The notes: generated by a model not told the origin, from the letters alone. Shown: positions 42,746 to 53,050, numbered from the stretch's first letter. The stretch: 64,000 nt of DNA from Nematopogon swammerdamellus (GCA_946902875.1 OX336349.1:10129891-10193890), one strand, 5' to 3'. Translations and numbers: made by a program.

Positions 42746-43439
42746 ATGTCTTTCACTCTGTCAATTCACGGCACCGATTCCCTCTTAACCAGCAATTATT
42801 TGCCTGCACTTGAACTGAACGGAGAATACGAGTGTGGATTGCTCTATTTTGCAACATTTAATTCTATTCCGAATGTTGACTATAAAAATAACAAATTTCA
42901 TTTTAACGATAGTGATGTCTTAGAAATTCCCGAAGGCTCTTACGAGCTGCAAGATATAAGCGAATTCCTGAAAAATAATTTAATTAATAAATGTAATATT
43001 AATATTACATCCAATAATAACACTTTGAAGTGCAGCATCAACTGTTCGAAAGATGTTCACTTTGAGAAGCCAAATTCAATAGTTTCTCTGCTCGGGTTCC
43101 CCCGAGAGATGCTGAAAGCAAATATAACTCATGAATCGACTCAAACGATCGCCATTCTACCTACAGCAGTCATAAGAATCGAATGCGATATTGTGAATGG
43201 CTCTTTTATAAACGGGAAACCATCGCATATAATTCACGAATTTATTCCTAATTCACCTCCAGGTTACAGGATTTTAGAAAAACCTGAAAATATTATCTAC
43301 TTCCCCGTCAATCAGCAAACAATATCAGCAATAACCATAAGAATACTCGACGGAGTATTCTTATGGTTGGAATAGTTTAGTTAATCTTCGCAAGGAAGAT
43401 ATACATATGTGTCTGCATTTAAGAAAAAAATCATGCTAG
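42746..43439 (+). CDS. penton-like minor capsid protein, frameshifted near its C-terminus
   Basis: The open frame runs to 43375 (209 residues). MSFTLSIHGTDSLLTSNYLP, ELNGEYECGLLYFATFNSIP and LQDISEFLKNNL match the N-terminal half of Polinton/adintovirus penton-like proteins (single jelly roll). The final stretch GVFLWLE is not family-like. Expected C-terminal residues (SLVNLRKEDIHMCLHLRKK) appear in another frame from 43374 to the stop at 43437-43439. The break coincides with a perfect 16-bp inverted repeat at 43333-43368. The gene is therefore a near-complete but broken copy. Confidence 0.82.
43333..43368. repeat. perfect 16-bp palindrome at the penton lesion
   Basis: AACCATAAGAATACTC (43333-43348) and its exact inverse (43353-43368) with loop GACG. 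The second arm is out of keeping with the surrounding protein sequence and coincides with the frame break, so it is probably a template-switch scar. Confidence 0.85.
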
Positions 43440-43573
43440 TGTTCAATAAATTAGCACCTCCCCCTAAACAATGTGCCAGTAACAGACGCATCGCTCGGCA
43501 AGAACGACGCGTGATTAAATTAACAAAAGAGAATAAACAATTTTTACGGTTAATCGGATTAATACAAAAATGA
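43433..43573 (+). CDS. 46-residue basic ORF overlapping the major capsid start
   Basis: Starts ATG 43433 and ends in TGA 43571-43573, sharing ATGA with the major capsid ATG. The product is basic and starts MLVFNKLAPPPKQCAS. The C-terminal part is LTKENKQFLRLIGLIQK. It overlaps the penton terminus by seven bases, typical of packed viral genes. I recall small ORFs with a similar LT-EN--FL--LG ending at this position in related elements but cannot confirm conservation. Confidence 0.55.
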   Translation: MLVFNKLAPPPKQCASNRRIARQERRVIKLTKENKQFLRLIGLIQK

Positions 43574-44781
43574 GCATTTTCGATGTAACAGCATTGCCCG
43601 AGCAAGATGATTCTATAGAAAGCTTTGAAATTCATTCCTATAAGCCCTATGTCAATAGTTTCAGTAACAACGATGAGATTAGAATACCGATAAACCAGCA
43701 AGATTTGTATGTACTACCATCAGAAAGTTCCCTGTACATGGAGGGTGTATTTCGTGCGTACAAATCGAATGCTGATAATAAAACTGAGAAATTGCCTAAT
43801 ATGCATTTAATCAACAATTCCATTTTATTTTTATTTCAAGACATACGATATGAGCTTAATGGTGTTGAAATAGATAAAATAAAAAACGCTGGTATAACAA
43901 CAACTATGAAATCATACATTTCGATGAATGAAAATGAGTCGAAAATGGCTGGAGCATGGGGATGGTATACAGATGGTGTTAATAGCGATGGAAATTTTAC
44001 CGTTAACATCCCCCTCAATAGAATTCTAGGCTTTGCAGAGGATTTCAAAAAAATTATAGTTAACTGCAAACATGAGCTTGTGCTTTTGAGAAGTAGCAGC
44101 AACGTGAATTCCTTAAAACTGAATCAAGGTGAATTTATTTCGGAAGTATTTATTTCAAAAATAATTTGGAGAATGCCTCACGTTAAAGTGTCAGATCGCA
44201 TGCGTTTAAATTTACTCAGGCACCTGGAAAAAGATGAATCATTAAAAATTGCTTTTAGAAACTGGGATTTATATGAGTACCCTCTTCTACCTAGAACAAC
44301 CAAACACACATGGTCTATTAAAACATCGAATCAGTTAGAAAAGCCTAGATTTGTTGTCTTAGGTCTTCAAACGAATCGCAAAAATTCTCAAGGAAACATG
44401 TCCGAATTTGATCATTGTAATTTGATTGATGTTAAAGTCTTTTTAAATTCTACTTATTACCCGTATGACCTCCTCTCCATAAAATTTAATGAGTCGAAGT
44501 ATGCTTTATTATACGAGTTATACTGCAAGTTTCAACAGTCTTACTACGGCCGTCAGCCGAGCTCGTTGCTAAGTTTAACCGATTTTAAAACAAAAGCACC
44601 ACTTTTCGTAATAGACTGTTCTCATCAAAACGAGACTGTGAAAGCTGGGGTAATTGACGTTCGACTGGAAATTCAGAGCCAGCAGGAAATACCTGACAAA
44701 ACAGCAGCTTACTGTCTTATAATTAACGACTGTTTAATAGAATATAAGCCTCTAAGCAGTATTGTGAGGAAACTAACATAA
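43570..44781 (+). CDS. double jelly-roll major capsid protein
   Basis: 403 residues, intact. The start MSIFDVTALPEQDDSIESFE is family-like. Internal blocks match the hexon-like major capsid protein of Polintons: ILFLFQDIRYELNGVEIDKI, the linker region SYISMNENESKM, WSIKTSNQLEKPRFVVLGLQ and the last strand YCLIINDCLIEYKP. It forms the trimeric capsomers of the icosahedral shell. The stop overlaps the next start (TAATG). No lesions are seen, so the shell gene is intact beside a dead polymerase. Confidence 0.9.
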   Translation: MSIFDVTALPEQDDSIESFEIHSYKPYVNSFSNNDEIRIPINQQDLYVLPSESSLYMEGVFRAYKSNADNKTEKLPNMHLINNSILFLFQDIRYELNGVEIDKIKNAGITTTMKSYISMNENESKMAGAWGWYTDGVNSDGNFTVNIPLNRILGFAEDFKKIIVNCKHELVLLRSSSNVNSLKLNQGEFISEVFISKIIWRMPHVKVSDRMRLNLLRHLEKDESLKIAFRNWDLYEYPLLPRTTKHTWSIKTSNQLEKPRFVVLGLQTNRKNSQGNMSEFDHCNLIDVKVFLNSTYYPYDLLSIKFNESKYALLYELYCKFQQSYYGRQPSSLLSLTDFKTKAPLFVIDCSHQNETVKAGVIDVRLEIQSQQEIPDKTAAYCLIINDCLIEYKPLSSIVRKLT

Positions 44782-45263
44782 TGGCTCAACCTATCATAGT
44801 GGACGTTCAAGGATTTAAAACTTCTGAGAACAAATTTATTCTCAAAGAACTAGCGATGCTTGCAGACACGAATACACAAGTTTTTGTTCTAAAAGCACCA
44901 TTTCCCTATGAGAAATTAAGCATTGAAGAAAGAAGACAAGTCAATTGGCTGCAACGAAATCGGGAAATTTCCTGGGGCGGGGGTTTCATGCATATGTATG
45001 AATTTAATAAAATTGTTAAACCGTATTTTAGCGATAAAAAAATTTATTGTAAAGGTGAAGAAAAAGTGGCATGGATAATACAATTACTTGGAAATGAAAA
45101 TGTAATAAATCTAGAAAGCTTGAATTGTCCTAATTTTAAGATTTTAGAAGAAAAGTATTGTGATGAGCCATACTATTATAATTGTATAAGTCATAAGAAA
45201 TGTTGTGCTTTGAAAAATGTAATATGTCTAAAGAAGTGGTGTGATGAAAATATAATTTTTTAA
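44781..45263 (+). CDS. 160-residue protein of unknown function
   Basis: Open and intact, starting at the TAATG shared with the capsid gene. N-terminal strand PIIVDVQGF and LKELAML, then VFVLKAPFPYEKLSIEERRQ, NWLQRNREISWGGGF, and a Cys-rich C-terminus (FKILEEKYCDEPYYYNC, HKKCCALKNVICLKKWC). Position and intactness imply a conserved accessory role. IVDVQGF at the N-terminus could be the first strand of an RNase H-like fold, but this is speculative. The Cys cluster may bind zinc. Confidence 0.7.
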   Translation: MAQPIIVDVQGFKTSENKFILKELAMLADTNTQVFVLKAPFPYEKLSIEERRQVNWLQRNREISWGGGFMHMYEFNKIVKPYFSDKKIYCKGEEKVAWIIQLLGNENVINLESLNCPNFKILEEKYCDEPYYYNCISHKKCCALKNVICLKKWCDENIIF

Positions 45264-45268
45264 ATAAA
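45263..45268 (+). terminator. polyadenylation signal AATAAA
   Basis: AATAAA starts at the last base of the stop codon of the final gene, the likely shared 3' end of the plus-strand transcripts. Confidence 0.6.
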
Positions 45269-45269
45269 A

Positions 45270-45482
45270 GGTTTAAAATTCGATCGCATTTATTACTTGG
45301 TTTTTTCATTCTTCGGTATAGCCATCGTATCTTCATATCGATTGCTGTGAAAACTGTAATCTATTTAGCACCTAAACATTACCATTCTGCCATCGGCATT
45401 CAGTTTACCGATCAAAAAGCGATTTTAACGCTCAAAGAGCTCTGCAATGCAAACGATCTGCACCTGCATCGCAGACGTAGTT
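45270..45482. other. right subterminal non-coding region
   Basis: No frame is supported. CATCGGCATTCAGTTTA (45391) matches the inverse of the left subterminal, and GCGATTTTAACGC is a small inverted repeat. Confidence 0.5.
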
Positions 45483-45622
45483 TATAATTGGGCTGTTTGA
45501 TTTCACCTCGACAGACAGATCGAGCTGTTTGAATCATGAGTATGAGCGAAGCGAATGCGATTATGATTGAGCAGCTCGATGTTTCTGACGAGGTGAATCA
45601 AACAGCCCAATTATACACTACT
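45483..45622 (-). repeat. right terminal inverted repeat, palindromic
   Basis: 45483-45510 pairs with 45589-45615, apart from one extra base. A second stem inside, ATCGAGCTG...CAGCTCGAT (45519 and 45572), and a GAGCGAAGCGAATGCG centre complete the structure. The outermost bases ACACTACT match the left end. Confidence 0.88.
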
Positions 45623-45628
45623 AACGTT
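45623..45628 (+). repeat. target site duplication AACGTT, right
   Basis: Identical to 35447-35452. Confidence 0.9.
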
Positions 45629-48064
45629 TCATGGCGAAGGGTGGTGTCTGCTTGTATGTTGGATCTGGTGTCTCCTATACCCGGCTCACCCGATTTGAGG
45701 ATCCTGCTTTCCCTGTGCTATGGATCCGCGTGAATCTTCCCCATGTGGTGAGGATTTACGCGGGTGCATACAGATCCCCTAACCTCAGTGCGTCAAGAAC
45801 AGAGGCATTTTGCTAGCATCTCAGCAGTACGGCAGACAAATTGCTTTGCGAGTTCCCTACGGCGGAGTTAGTGATGCTGGGTGATTTCAATGCTAAACAC
45901 CAAGACTGGTTGGGCTCCCCCATCACTGACCATGCCGGCAGGGGGACTTACAACTTGGCCATAATTGCACACGGGTTGACGCAGTTGGTGTCCGGAACCA
46001 CTCGGATACCTGATAACCCTGCTCATCGACCTAGTTTGCTGGACCTTGTGCTGACTAGCGAGCCAAATGATTACAAGGTGAGGGTTGAAGCTCCCCTCGG
46101 TAACTCCGACCATTGCCTTGTAGGCTCAACCGTGCCAACTGTACACCTAGCGGAAGCGCGTGAATGTAGTACGCGAACAGTTTGGCACTACCGGTCAGCA
46201 CTTCCGTTCATGACTTCCGTTCCTTCTTGGGAGCATACCCTTGGCACGACGTTTGCTTCTCTTCTCCAGACCCATCCCTGTGTGCCCAATCGGTCGTCGA
46301 TGTGATCGCACAGGGTATGAATTTCTTCATCCCTACCTCCGCCGTTCCCATCGGCGGCGACGACCTGGGCGCCAACCCCCCTTCATTGCCCCATTGCGGG
46401 CGTATGATGGATAATATTAGGTTCCATTCCAGAGTCGTCTATAAAACGCTACCTGAGTTGGATATTTCGAAGAGTAGCGGGCCTGACGGCGTCCCGGCGG
46501 TTGTCTTGAAAAATTGTGCTCTGGAATTGGCGCCAGTCCTTACTCGCCTATTCAAACGCTCCTATTCCTCCGGTTCAATGCCTTCTTGCTGGAAAAGAGC
46601 TTCGGTCCAGCCGGTCCCCAAGAAGGGGGACCCAGCAAACCCATCGAACTATCGCCCTATTGCGTTAACCTCACTCTTGAGTAAGGTTATGGAGCGTATT
46701 GTCAACTCAGCGCTCCTGACGTACCTAGAAGACTATAAACTCCTCGACGATAAGCAATACGGCTTCCGCAAGCAAAGGTCGACTGGAGGTCTTCTAGCGT
46801 ACGTCACACATTTGTAGGCTGAAAGGTTCGATGGTTTTAGGGAATCGCTGGCGGTCGCTCTGGATAATTATGTCCAAAGGATTATTGCGCCGCCGGGCAC
46901 CGGGAAATAATAAGCAAGCTTCCGGCCTACGGTGTCCCTACAAAATGTGCACTTGGATCTCCAGCTTTTTGAGCGATCGGTCGATCTTTGTCACCCTTGA
47001 TGGTGCATGCTCGGCCGATTACTCAATCAATGCTGGTGTTCCACAAGGATCCGTGCTGTCGCCTGCGCTGTTTCTATTATTTATTAACGACATGCTCTCG
47101 CTCGGCGAAATACATTGCTACGCGGACGACAGCACGGTGCACGAAGGGTTCATCAAAGACTGGAAGGGTAGAGAGGCGTCAGCAGCAAACGCGAGACGCG
47201 AAACTGTTGCTCGGGTTGACCTGGTTCTCGATAAAGTATCCTCATGGGGGAAGGAGAACTTGGTCAACTTCAACGTAGCTAAGACGCAAGCCTGTTCTCT
47301 ACTAAGGCTGATCCGTTTCCACTCCAATTAACTTTCCAGGGCAGCCAAGTCCCCAATGATGGTAGTCTGGGCGTCCTGAGTATGGAGGTGTCAAGGGACG
47401 TTGGATTTCGATCGTTCATAGAATCCAAGGCGAAACTAGCATCTCGAAAATTAGGGATACTCTACCGATGTAGGCGATTTTTCACGCCGGTCCAATTGCT
47501 TACACTCTATAAAGCACAAGTAAGACCGGTGATGGAATATTGCAGTCATCTTTGGGAGGGTTCCCCTGAGTACCTTCTTTCAGCCTTGGATTCTATCCAA
47601 CGACGAGCCATTCGCCTCATTGGCGACTCGTACTCACAAAGAACCTTCAACCTCTAAAGCTATAAAACGTATCGTTGGGTCATTGAGCCCGTTTTATCGG
47701 TACTACTATGGCCGCTGCTCTGATGAAATTGCTTCCCTTATCCCTCTTCCTCCTGTTCGCTTTCGCCAAACCCGCCATACTCTCGCGGAACACCCCTTTG
47801 TAGTGGACAGACGAGTACTTCGAACGGCACGATTCTCTAAATCGTTCTTGTGCCGCACTGCAAAGGTGTGGAACGGGCTTCCGGGGAATATCTTTCCCCA
47901 CTCCTACAATCCACGGATCTTCAAATCGCGGGTAAATAGCCTTTCCCCAGCAACATTAGTCCACCTCCAAGCCGGACTGGCACCTCCTCGGGGGTGATAT
48001 TGGCTGCCCCTGAGGCTTCGACCTCGGACACAGCCAGCTAGTTCGGAAACAATAAAAAAAAAAA
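45629..48064 (+). pseudogene. right half of the split non-LTR retrotransposon (endonuclease and reverse transcriptase)
   Basis: It resumes the endonuclease at 45631 with MAKGGVCLYVGSG, then LGDFNAKHQDWLG (45880) and SDHCLVGSTVP (46106). Frames shift after 46230 and about 200 codons between the endonuclease and reverse transcriptase seem deleted (46370-46460). The reverse transcriptase keeps SSGPDGVPAVVLK, NYRPIALTSLLSK, QYGFRKQRST, then GVPQGSVLSPALF (47035) and the YADD box (47119). Further breaks lie at 46817, 46831-46920 and 47330. The end is AFFLCRTAKVWNGLP-like sequence (47850-47900) to 47997 and an A-run at 48052-48063. It was dead long before or after the insertion; several breaks are independent of it. 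Confidence 0.85.
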
Positions 48065-50099
48065 TTCAGCAATCGATGGGTTTATAACTTCGAATTACCA
48101 TGAAATTAATATTAACATTAAATAAAAATTTAAACGTGTGCATTAACAGCTTCGCGTTGTTTTTTTCGTTGGCTCTGACGAATTTCGAAACAATACTGTT
48201 CTACGAGTATAATATTTAATTTGTAAAATTTTCTTCAACATACGCACCGACGACGTGCCAAAACTTCAACTACAACAGTTATCAAATGAACATAAATTTA
48301 CACAATCGTGCCAAGACGACAGTCCATAAGGGCACAGATGAACATTCAGGTAGGTATGGATTCGGAATGCAGTTTATCTAGCGGCGCGAGGAAGTTTTGC
48401 ACCGCATATCTGATTGACAAAGTTGAGAGTTGTCTGTCCGCCACGTCGGCGAACAGAGCCGATATTGCATCCGTGAATTTGTTGGAGGGAAACGTGCCGA
48501 TGCCGACATAGAAGCGTTCTTGATGGCAATACCGAATTCAAGACGGTCGGACACTGGCGCTCGCTTAGCTGTTTCTTCTAATTGAATTTTCTTTCTTTCT
48601 AATTGATTCTTCGTCACGAGCTACTCACTCATTAGGTCCGTTTCCATTCCAAATCACATCCATCCACCGTGTTCCTCTCACTACACATTCAACAAACATC
48701 TGAGCGGCAGCGTTACTCGTTCCCAGCTATACAGTATATACCAATTATATATTCCACCCAATATTGAATAAAATTAATAAAAATAATATTTTGCTCCTTA
48801 CATTGGAATAGAGTGCCGTTATGTTACTATGATTAACGTTCTCTTTGTTAAGAGTGTTTGTGGAGCTATCAAGAACTATCTATCTAATAGAACAGACCGT
48901 ATGAAAGACTGCACATGGTCTAAGAACATTTTCATTCACACTGACATTCACTCTGTCAAAAGCTATAAAAAGTGTACGGTACGTTGTTAAAGTTATCAAG
49001 TTTACTTACTTGCCTTCCATAAAGACGCAGCGGCGAATCTTTCCCTTGACTAATTGCACGTTTCTAATGGATACCCCACATTTTTTTCAGCATCTCACTT
49101 GCAGACTTTCAGACAAAACCATTCTGTCATCTGGGAATACTATTTTGAAAGCGAACTCCTTCATGTAGACGATTTATGAATTTGAATCGAATGGTCGAGT
49201 AGAGATTATAGTAGATGTATTGAAGGACCAATATTGGAAGATTCTACTAAACACTCTCTGCTCTGATCGTTTTTATAGATTTCTTTAGATTTTATAGATT
49301 GTAATTTTTTTTTCAATTTTGCACACTTGTTCTACTAACCTGTTGTTCTACACACTTGTTCTACAAACCCGTAGCTATGGTTACCCTATCGACATTTAAA
49401 AAATTCTGACAAAAAGTTTGGATTTTTGACTATCACAAAATGAATCGGAAATTCGCAAAGGGTATTATTGGGAAAATAAAATGGGAAATACGTTATATAA
49501 GTTTTTCGAGTATATAGGTACATATGTTATGAATGAATTTGTGATACGTTTACAAACGATTATAAATTCTATATTCGCAAAAATCACACAAAAGCTATTG
49601 TGAGTAAACTATCACGACATTCTCATTCATTATACATGATTATCTTTTTTAGTATACTCTATTCAAGCCATCGGCAATGCATGCACTGTCGAACGTGTTC
49701 CATACCAAATCGAGGCCCTTCATTTAATTTATGTCTTTCCCTCGGAATTCTTTTCGCGTATTTTTACGACTCCATTACCGGGGAAATTATTTTCTTTAAA
49801 GCGTTACGTTGTTTGAAGAGTGTAATAAAACGCGAAAATCATTTCGTGTGGGCAATGTTCGCTTGTTCTTTGGGGAAACAAAGAGGTTTTTTACGTTTTT
49901 GATATTTTTGCGTTAATTGCTACGCTATATAATTTGACGCTTAAATCCCTCGGGGCAGTAGAAAAATTAAGAGTCTGAGGTTAAAAGTTCACTTTGTGGG
50001 GCATAATTTGGAATTTACTACATTTATCTATTTACTACATTCACTAATTACTATTTGTTTATTTCTTCATTAGATAGATACAAAGCCGAACACGAAGAG
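48065..50099. other. no gene recognised
   Basis: Two kilobases of AT-rich sequence. Frames at 48308, 48378 and 49600 lack motifs. Confidence 0.4.
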
Positions 50100-50170
50100 A
50101 AAAAATACGTCCCGACCAGCATTCGAACCTGGATCTCCGGCTTGAGCTGCCAGCGCGTTACCGTTTCGCA
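50100..50170 (-). repeat. tRNA-like SINE head, minus strand
   Basis: The inverse reads CGGTAACGCGCTGGCAGCTC and CAGGTTCGAATGCTGGTCGG. It resembles the second family at 30195. B box present. Confidence 0.6.
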
Positions 50171-50639
50171 ATGGTTTGGATGATGTATTCTCTCTAGATT
50201 TTGAACATTTGCATCTTCTATTAGTAGGTATGACGCAATCTCCTGAGTTCAGTCAACTTGCACGATCCATATTTAAAACTCCAGCTAGTGACACATTTCC
50301 GCTTTCCATTCAGTATTTTCCACCTACGAATACATTCATACATAAAGTCACGTCTATTTCCCAATGGGGTAGGCAAAAACAACAGTTTTCCACATGTTTT
50401 TTTTTTTTACAAAAAAATGTCACGATCCGGGTACGTCTCTGTCGCCTATTCCACACACATAAAGTTCTTTATACATGCTCGTTAGTTACGAGCACTACGC
50501 ATTTGGCCCTTTTTGAGCACATTTACAATTTCTCCACTCACGTTCGCTGCATACATCTCTTTCGTTAGTCTCGTACCTACGAGCTTTAAGGAAATATTAT
50601 AGTATAGAGTTACCGCTTCGAAAAAATATACAGAGAAGC

Positions 50640-51050
50640 GGTGTTCCAGCGGCTGAGGTATGGGGTAAGGTAGCGGGGAGGCGGAGCGCAGAGTCGAACG
50701 GAAGAGGGGAGCGCGCGCGGGGCGGGAAGCGTGTGGGAGACGGTCTGGCGGCCGGTGTGGGGGGCTCGCCCGAGGCGGGAAGCGTGCGGGAGAGAGGCAA
50801 GGGGTAGGGAGAACGATCGCACTCGTGCGTCGTTGTGCATATTGTCTTTTCATTCTAACACTTCATCTCCAGATTCGCCATCGCACCTTCGCATCGACGA
50901 AGATGTGTAAATGTATTAGTTTAAAGTAAGCGAGGCGCGATCGTAGCAGGCAGGCGACGACTGCGCGTTGCGGCCTCTCGCGTTCAACTAAGAGACTTGA
51001 GGATCGTGAACCCCAACTCGGTGGAACATGTTAGTTGGCCGAGTGATTTA
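50640..51050 (+). promoter_or_regulatory. GC-rich island, possible host promoter
   Basis: GC-rich sequence with repeated GGCGGGAAGCGTG (50728 and 50776), then 50938-51000 with CAGGCAGGCGACGACTGCGC and TTCAACTAAGAGACTTGAGG. It stands out against AT-rich surroundings like a CpG-rich insect promoter. No downstream exon can be shown. Pro/Arg-rich minus-strand frames here are by-products of composition. Confidence 0.3.
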
Positions 51051-51769
51051 TCTAGTACGCTAGTACATAATATATCTTTGCCTACGAGTAACTCTAAGTA
51101 AGTAAGATTTTTCTTCTGAGAGTCATAAAACTAATCTAAAAGTAGTTTGTGTCAGCTGTTCAGAGAATACTGCTGAACTTAATTACATAGGTAGAGCTTC
51201 CAATTATTTTTTCTTTTAAAGACAAACCCCACAAAACCGTGCTAAACTACAAGTAAAATTAACAACTCTCTCAATATTTACTTAACTTCCGTCTTCGCGG
51301 CTGAAGTTGTCTGATAGGAAACTTTGTCTTTTACCACTAATTGCATATGCACCAACCCCACTAATTACCTACCCGAGATAATTGCACATCCCTTGTCCCT
51401 ACTAGAATAAAAAGACACCCCTTCCTCAGATCGTACAGACGAAATACTATGGTGAGTCTATTACAACTCCCTTTGTTCTTTAGTGACTATATTTACCTAC
51501 GTTCCACAAAACCTATTTTATCATTAACCATTATATTGTAACTGTAATTTATTTTAATTATGGTTTTAACTAAACAAGCAAAAATTTTTTCAAATATTTT
51601 GATCCTGCAAATGGTTAAACTGAGTGTACGTTAAAATTAATATATAGGAAAAAAACGTTGAAAATACGTTTCTTGTATGGGGACTTTCTTACTTTTTCAC
51701 TTTTTCAATGTTTTACTATTTTATTGTTATAGCCGCCAAAATAACACATATTCTGTGAAAACCCGCTAG
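51051..51769. other. no feature recognised
   Basis: AT-rich intergenic sequence. Confidence 0.4.
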
Positions 51770-51925
51770 CTATTACGGTTCCAAAGGCTGTACCTTTGGA
51801 ACCGTAATAGCTAGCGGACGGACTGACAGACGGACGGGCGGACAAACAGACAGACATACAGACGGACAGACAAACGTTGCAGGCTTAGCAATTGTAAGGC
51901 TTCCGTACGGGGTACGGAACCAAAA
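51770..51925 (-). repeat. GGTTTCCGTACC repeat, minus-strand fragment
   Basis: It reads inward to the end CTTCCGTACGGGGTACGGAA with many (A)CAGACGGAC units. GCTATTACGGTTCCAAAGG (51768) and CCTTTGGAACCGTAATAGC (51794) form a perfect hairpin at the other end. Confidence 0.75.
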
Positions 51926-52649
51926 CTATGTCACGATCCCCTTAAATTTTCGTAGCGGGTAAATTCGGATTTTTGAGTAATTATTAAAATTTTAGTAGTA
52001 ATTTCTGAATCAGCCCGTATATGGAAAAATCAGATATGAGGGCAGATAAGGCTACCATGTTTGTGTATCTGTATTTTGTGCACTTTTTATCTCGACGAAG
52101 CTAAATGGAAGGGTTGCGTGTTTGCTTAGCGAATGAGTACAAAAATGCTATTAGGTATATCATTATGGCGGACACCAAAAATATATTTCCTGCCCGCAAA
52201 CATGAATTCCATTAAACATTTCCCCCACTATAAAATAAACTGCATTTGCATTCCATTTCACCAACCCCACTCTATCCACGGCCCCTTTTCGTCGCTCCAA
52301 TATTATGCACTCACCTTCCCAAATTATAGCTTCGGTAGTCCCCAATGTCCCCACGCTCTGTGCGTGCAGATGTACCATTACCAACCCTTCACTGCACAAC
52401 AAGATGTCTAATTGTAATGTCACCATTTATCTTGATCGCATTGGTGGAAGATGCACGCTGAATGCTAAAATCTAGCGAGAGCTTCCCTTGTGGAATTGTA
52501 ATAATTCAGAGAATGTGCGTGATTATTGTGGAGACTGTAAGTGAAAAGATTTTAATTCATTTCGTACTATTAGGAAAATTACGAATTATGATTGTACTAG
52601 CATTTTCCCGCGACTTCGCTCGCGTGCAATTTGAATTTCAATAGAAGAA
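51926..52649. other. no feature recognised
   Basis: The frame 52133-52411 (+) and its minus overlap have no motif. TTTTCCCGCGACTTCGCTCG (52601) is a known-looking repeat end. Confidence 0.35.
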
Positions 52650-53050
52650 GGTTACTCACTAAGGGCAGGGAGCCGAGCAGCGTTCACGTAAATGAAAAAC
52701 ATTCTGTAAGAAAGCAGGTAACTAAGAGCAAGGCCGAAGACCGAGCTGTGTGCATGTGCAAACGATTTATTTTCTCGTAACACAGGGCTAGGCTAGACCG
52801 AAGGCCGAGCAACTTTCTTGTAAACGATAAACTTACGCGAAGAAAGTAAGTAACAAAGGGGGAAGTCGAAGGCTGAGCTACGTTCAGGTTAACGATATGA
52901 TTTCTCGAAGAAAGTAAGTAATTCAGGGGGAAGCCGAAAGCCGACCAGCGTAAACGACAAATCTACTCGAAAAAAGCAAGTAACTAAGGGAGAGGCCGAA
53001 GGCCGAGCTGCGTTCAGGTAAACGATACACCTTCTCGGAGAATGTAAGTC
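52650..53050 (+). repeat. tandem array of about 75-bp units with GGCCGAAGGCC core
   Basis: Five to six diverged units. The consensus parts are (A)AGTAA(C)TAAGGG, GA(G/A)GCCGAAGGCCGAGC, (T)GCGTTCAGGTAAACGAT and TCTCGAAGAAAGTAAG. Starts are near 52650, 52720, 52780, 52850, 52915 and 52980. One isolated unit lies at 61190. Confidence 0.85.

Larger units (their letters stand above)
35453..45622 (+). mobile_element. complete Polinton/Maverick (adintovirus-like) element, 10,170 bp
   Basis: Both ends are defined by the sequence: left AGTAGTGTAGAATTGGGCT, right AGCCCAATTATACACTACT, inverted copies, each flanked by AACGTT. The interior encodes a packaging ATPase, a DDE integrase, an adenain-like protease, penton-like and double jelly-roll capsid proteins, and a phospholipase A2/pX protein. 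This is the diagnostic set for Polintons and adintoviruses. Only a remnant of the DNA polymerase remains. Full-length animal Polintons are usually 15-20 kb, so the copy is shortened, mainly on the polymerase side. It sits in an endonuclease gene of a retrotransposon. Virion formation is inferred from gene content only. Confidence 0.93.

Noticed and set aside
35453..45622. A free adenovirus or parvovirus genome inserted in the host
   Set aside because: The 6-bp duplication, DDE integrase, capsid gene order and polymerase B remnant fit the Polinton/adintovirus class. The parvovirus resemblance is limited to the PLA2 domain and hairpin ends.
50482..50853. Pro/Arg-rich minus-strand frames in the GC-rich island
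   Set aside because: Three phases are open together over the same GC-rich stretch, which is expected from composition without coding.
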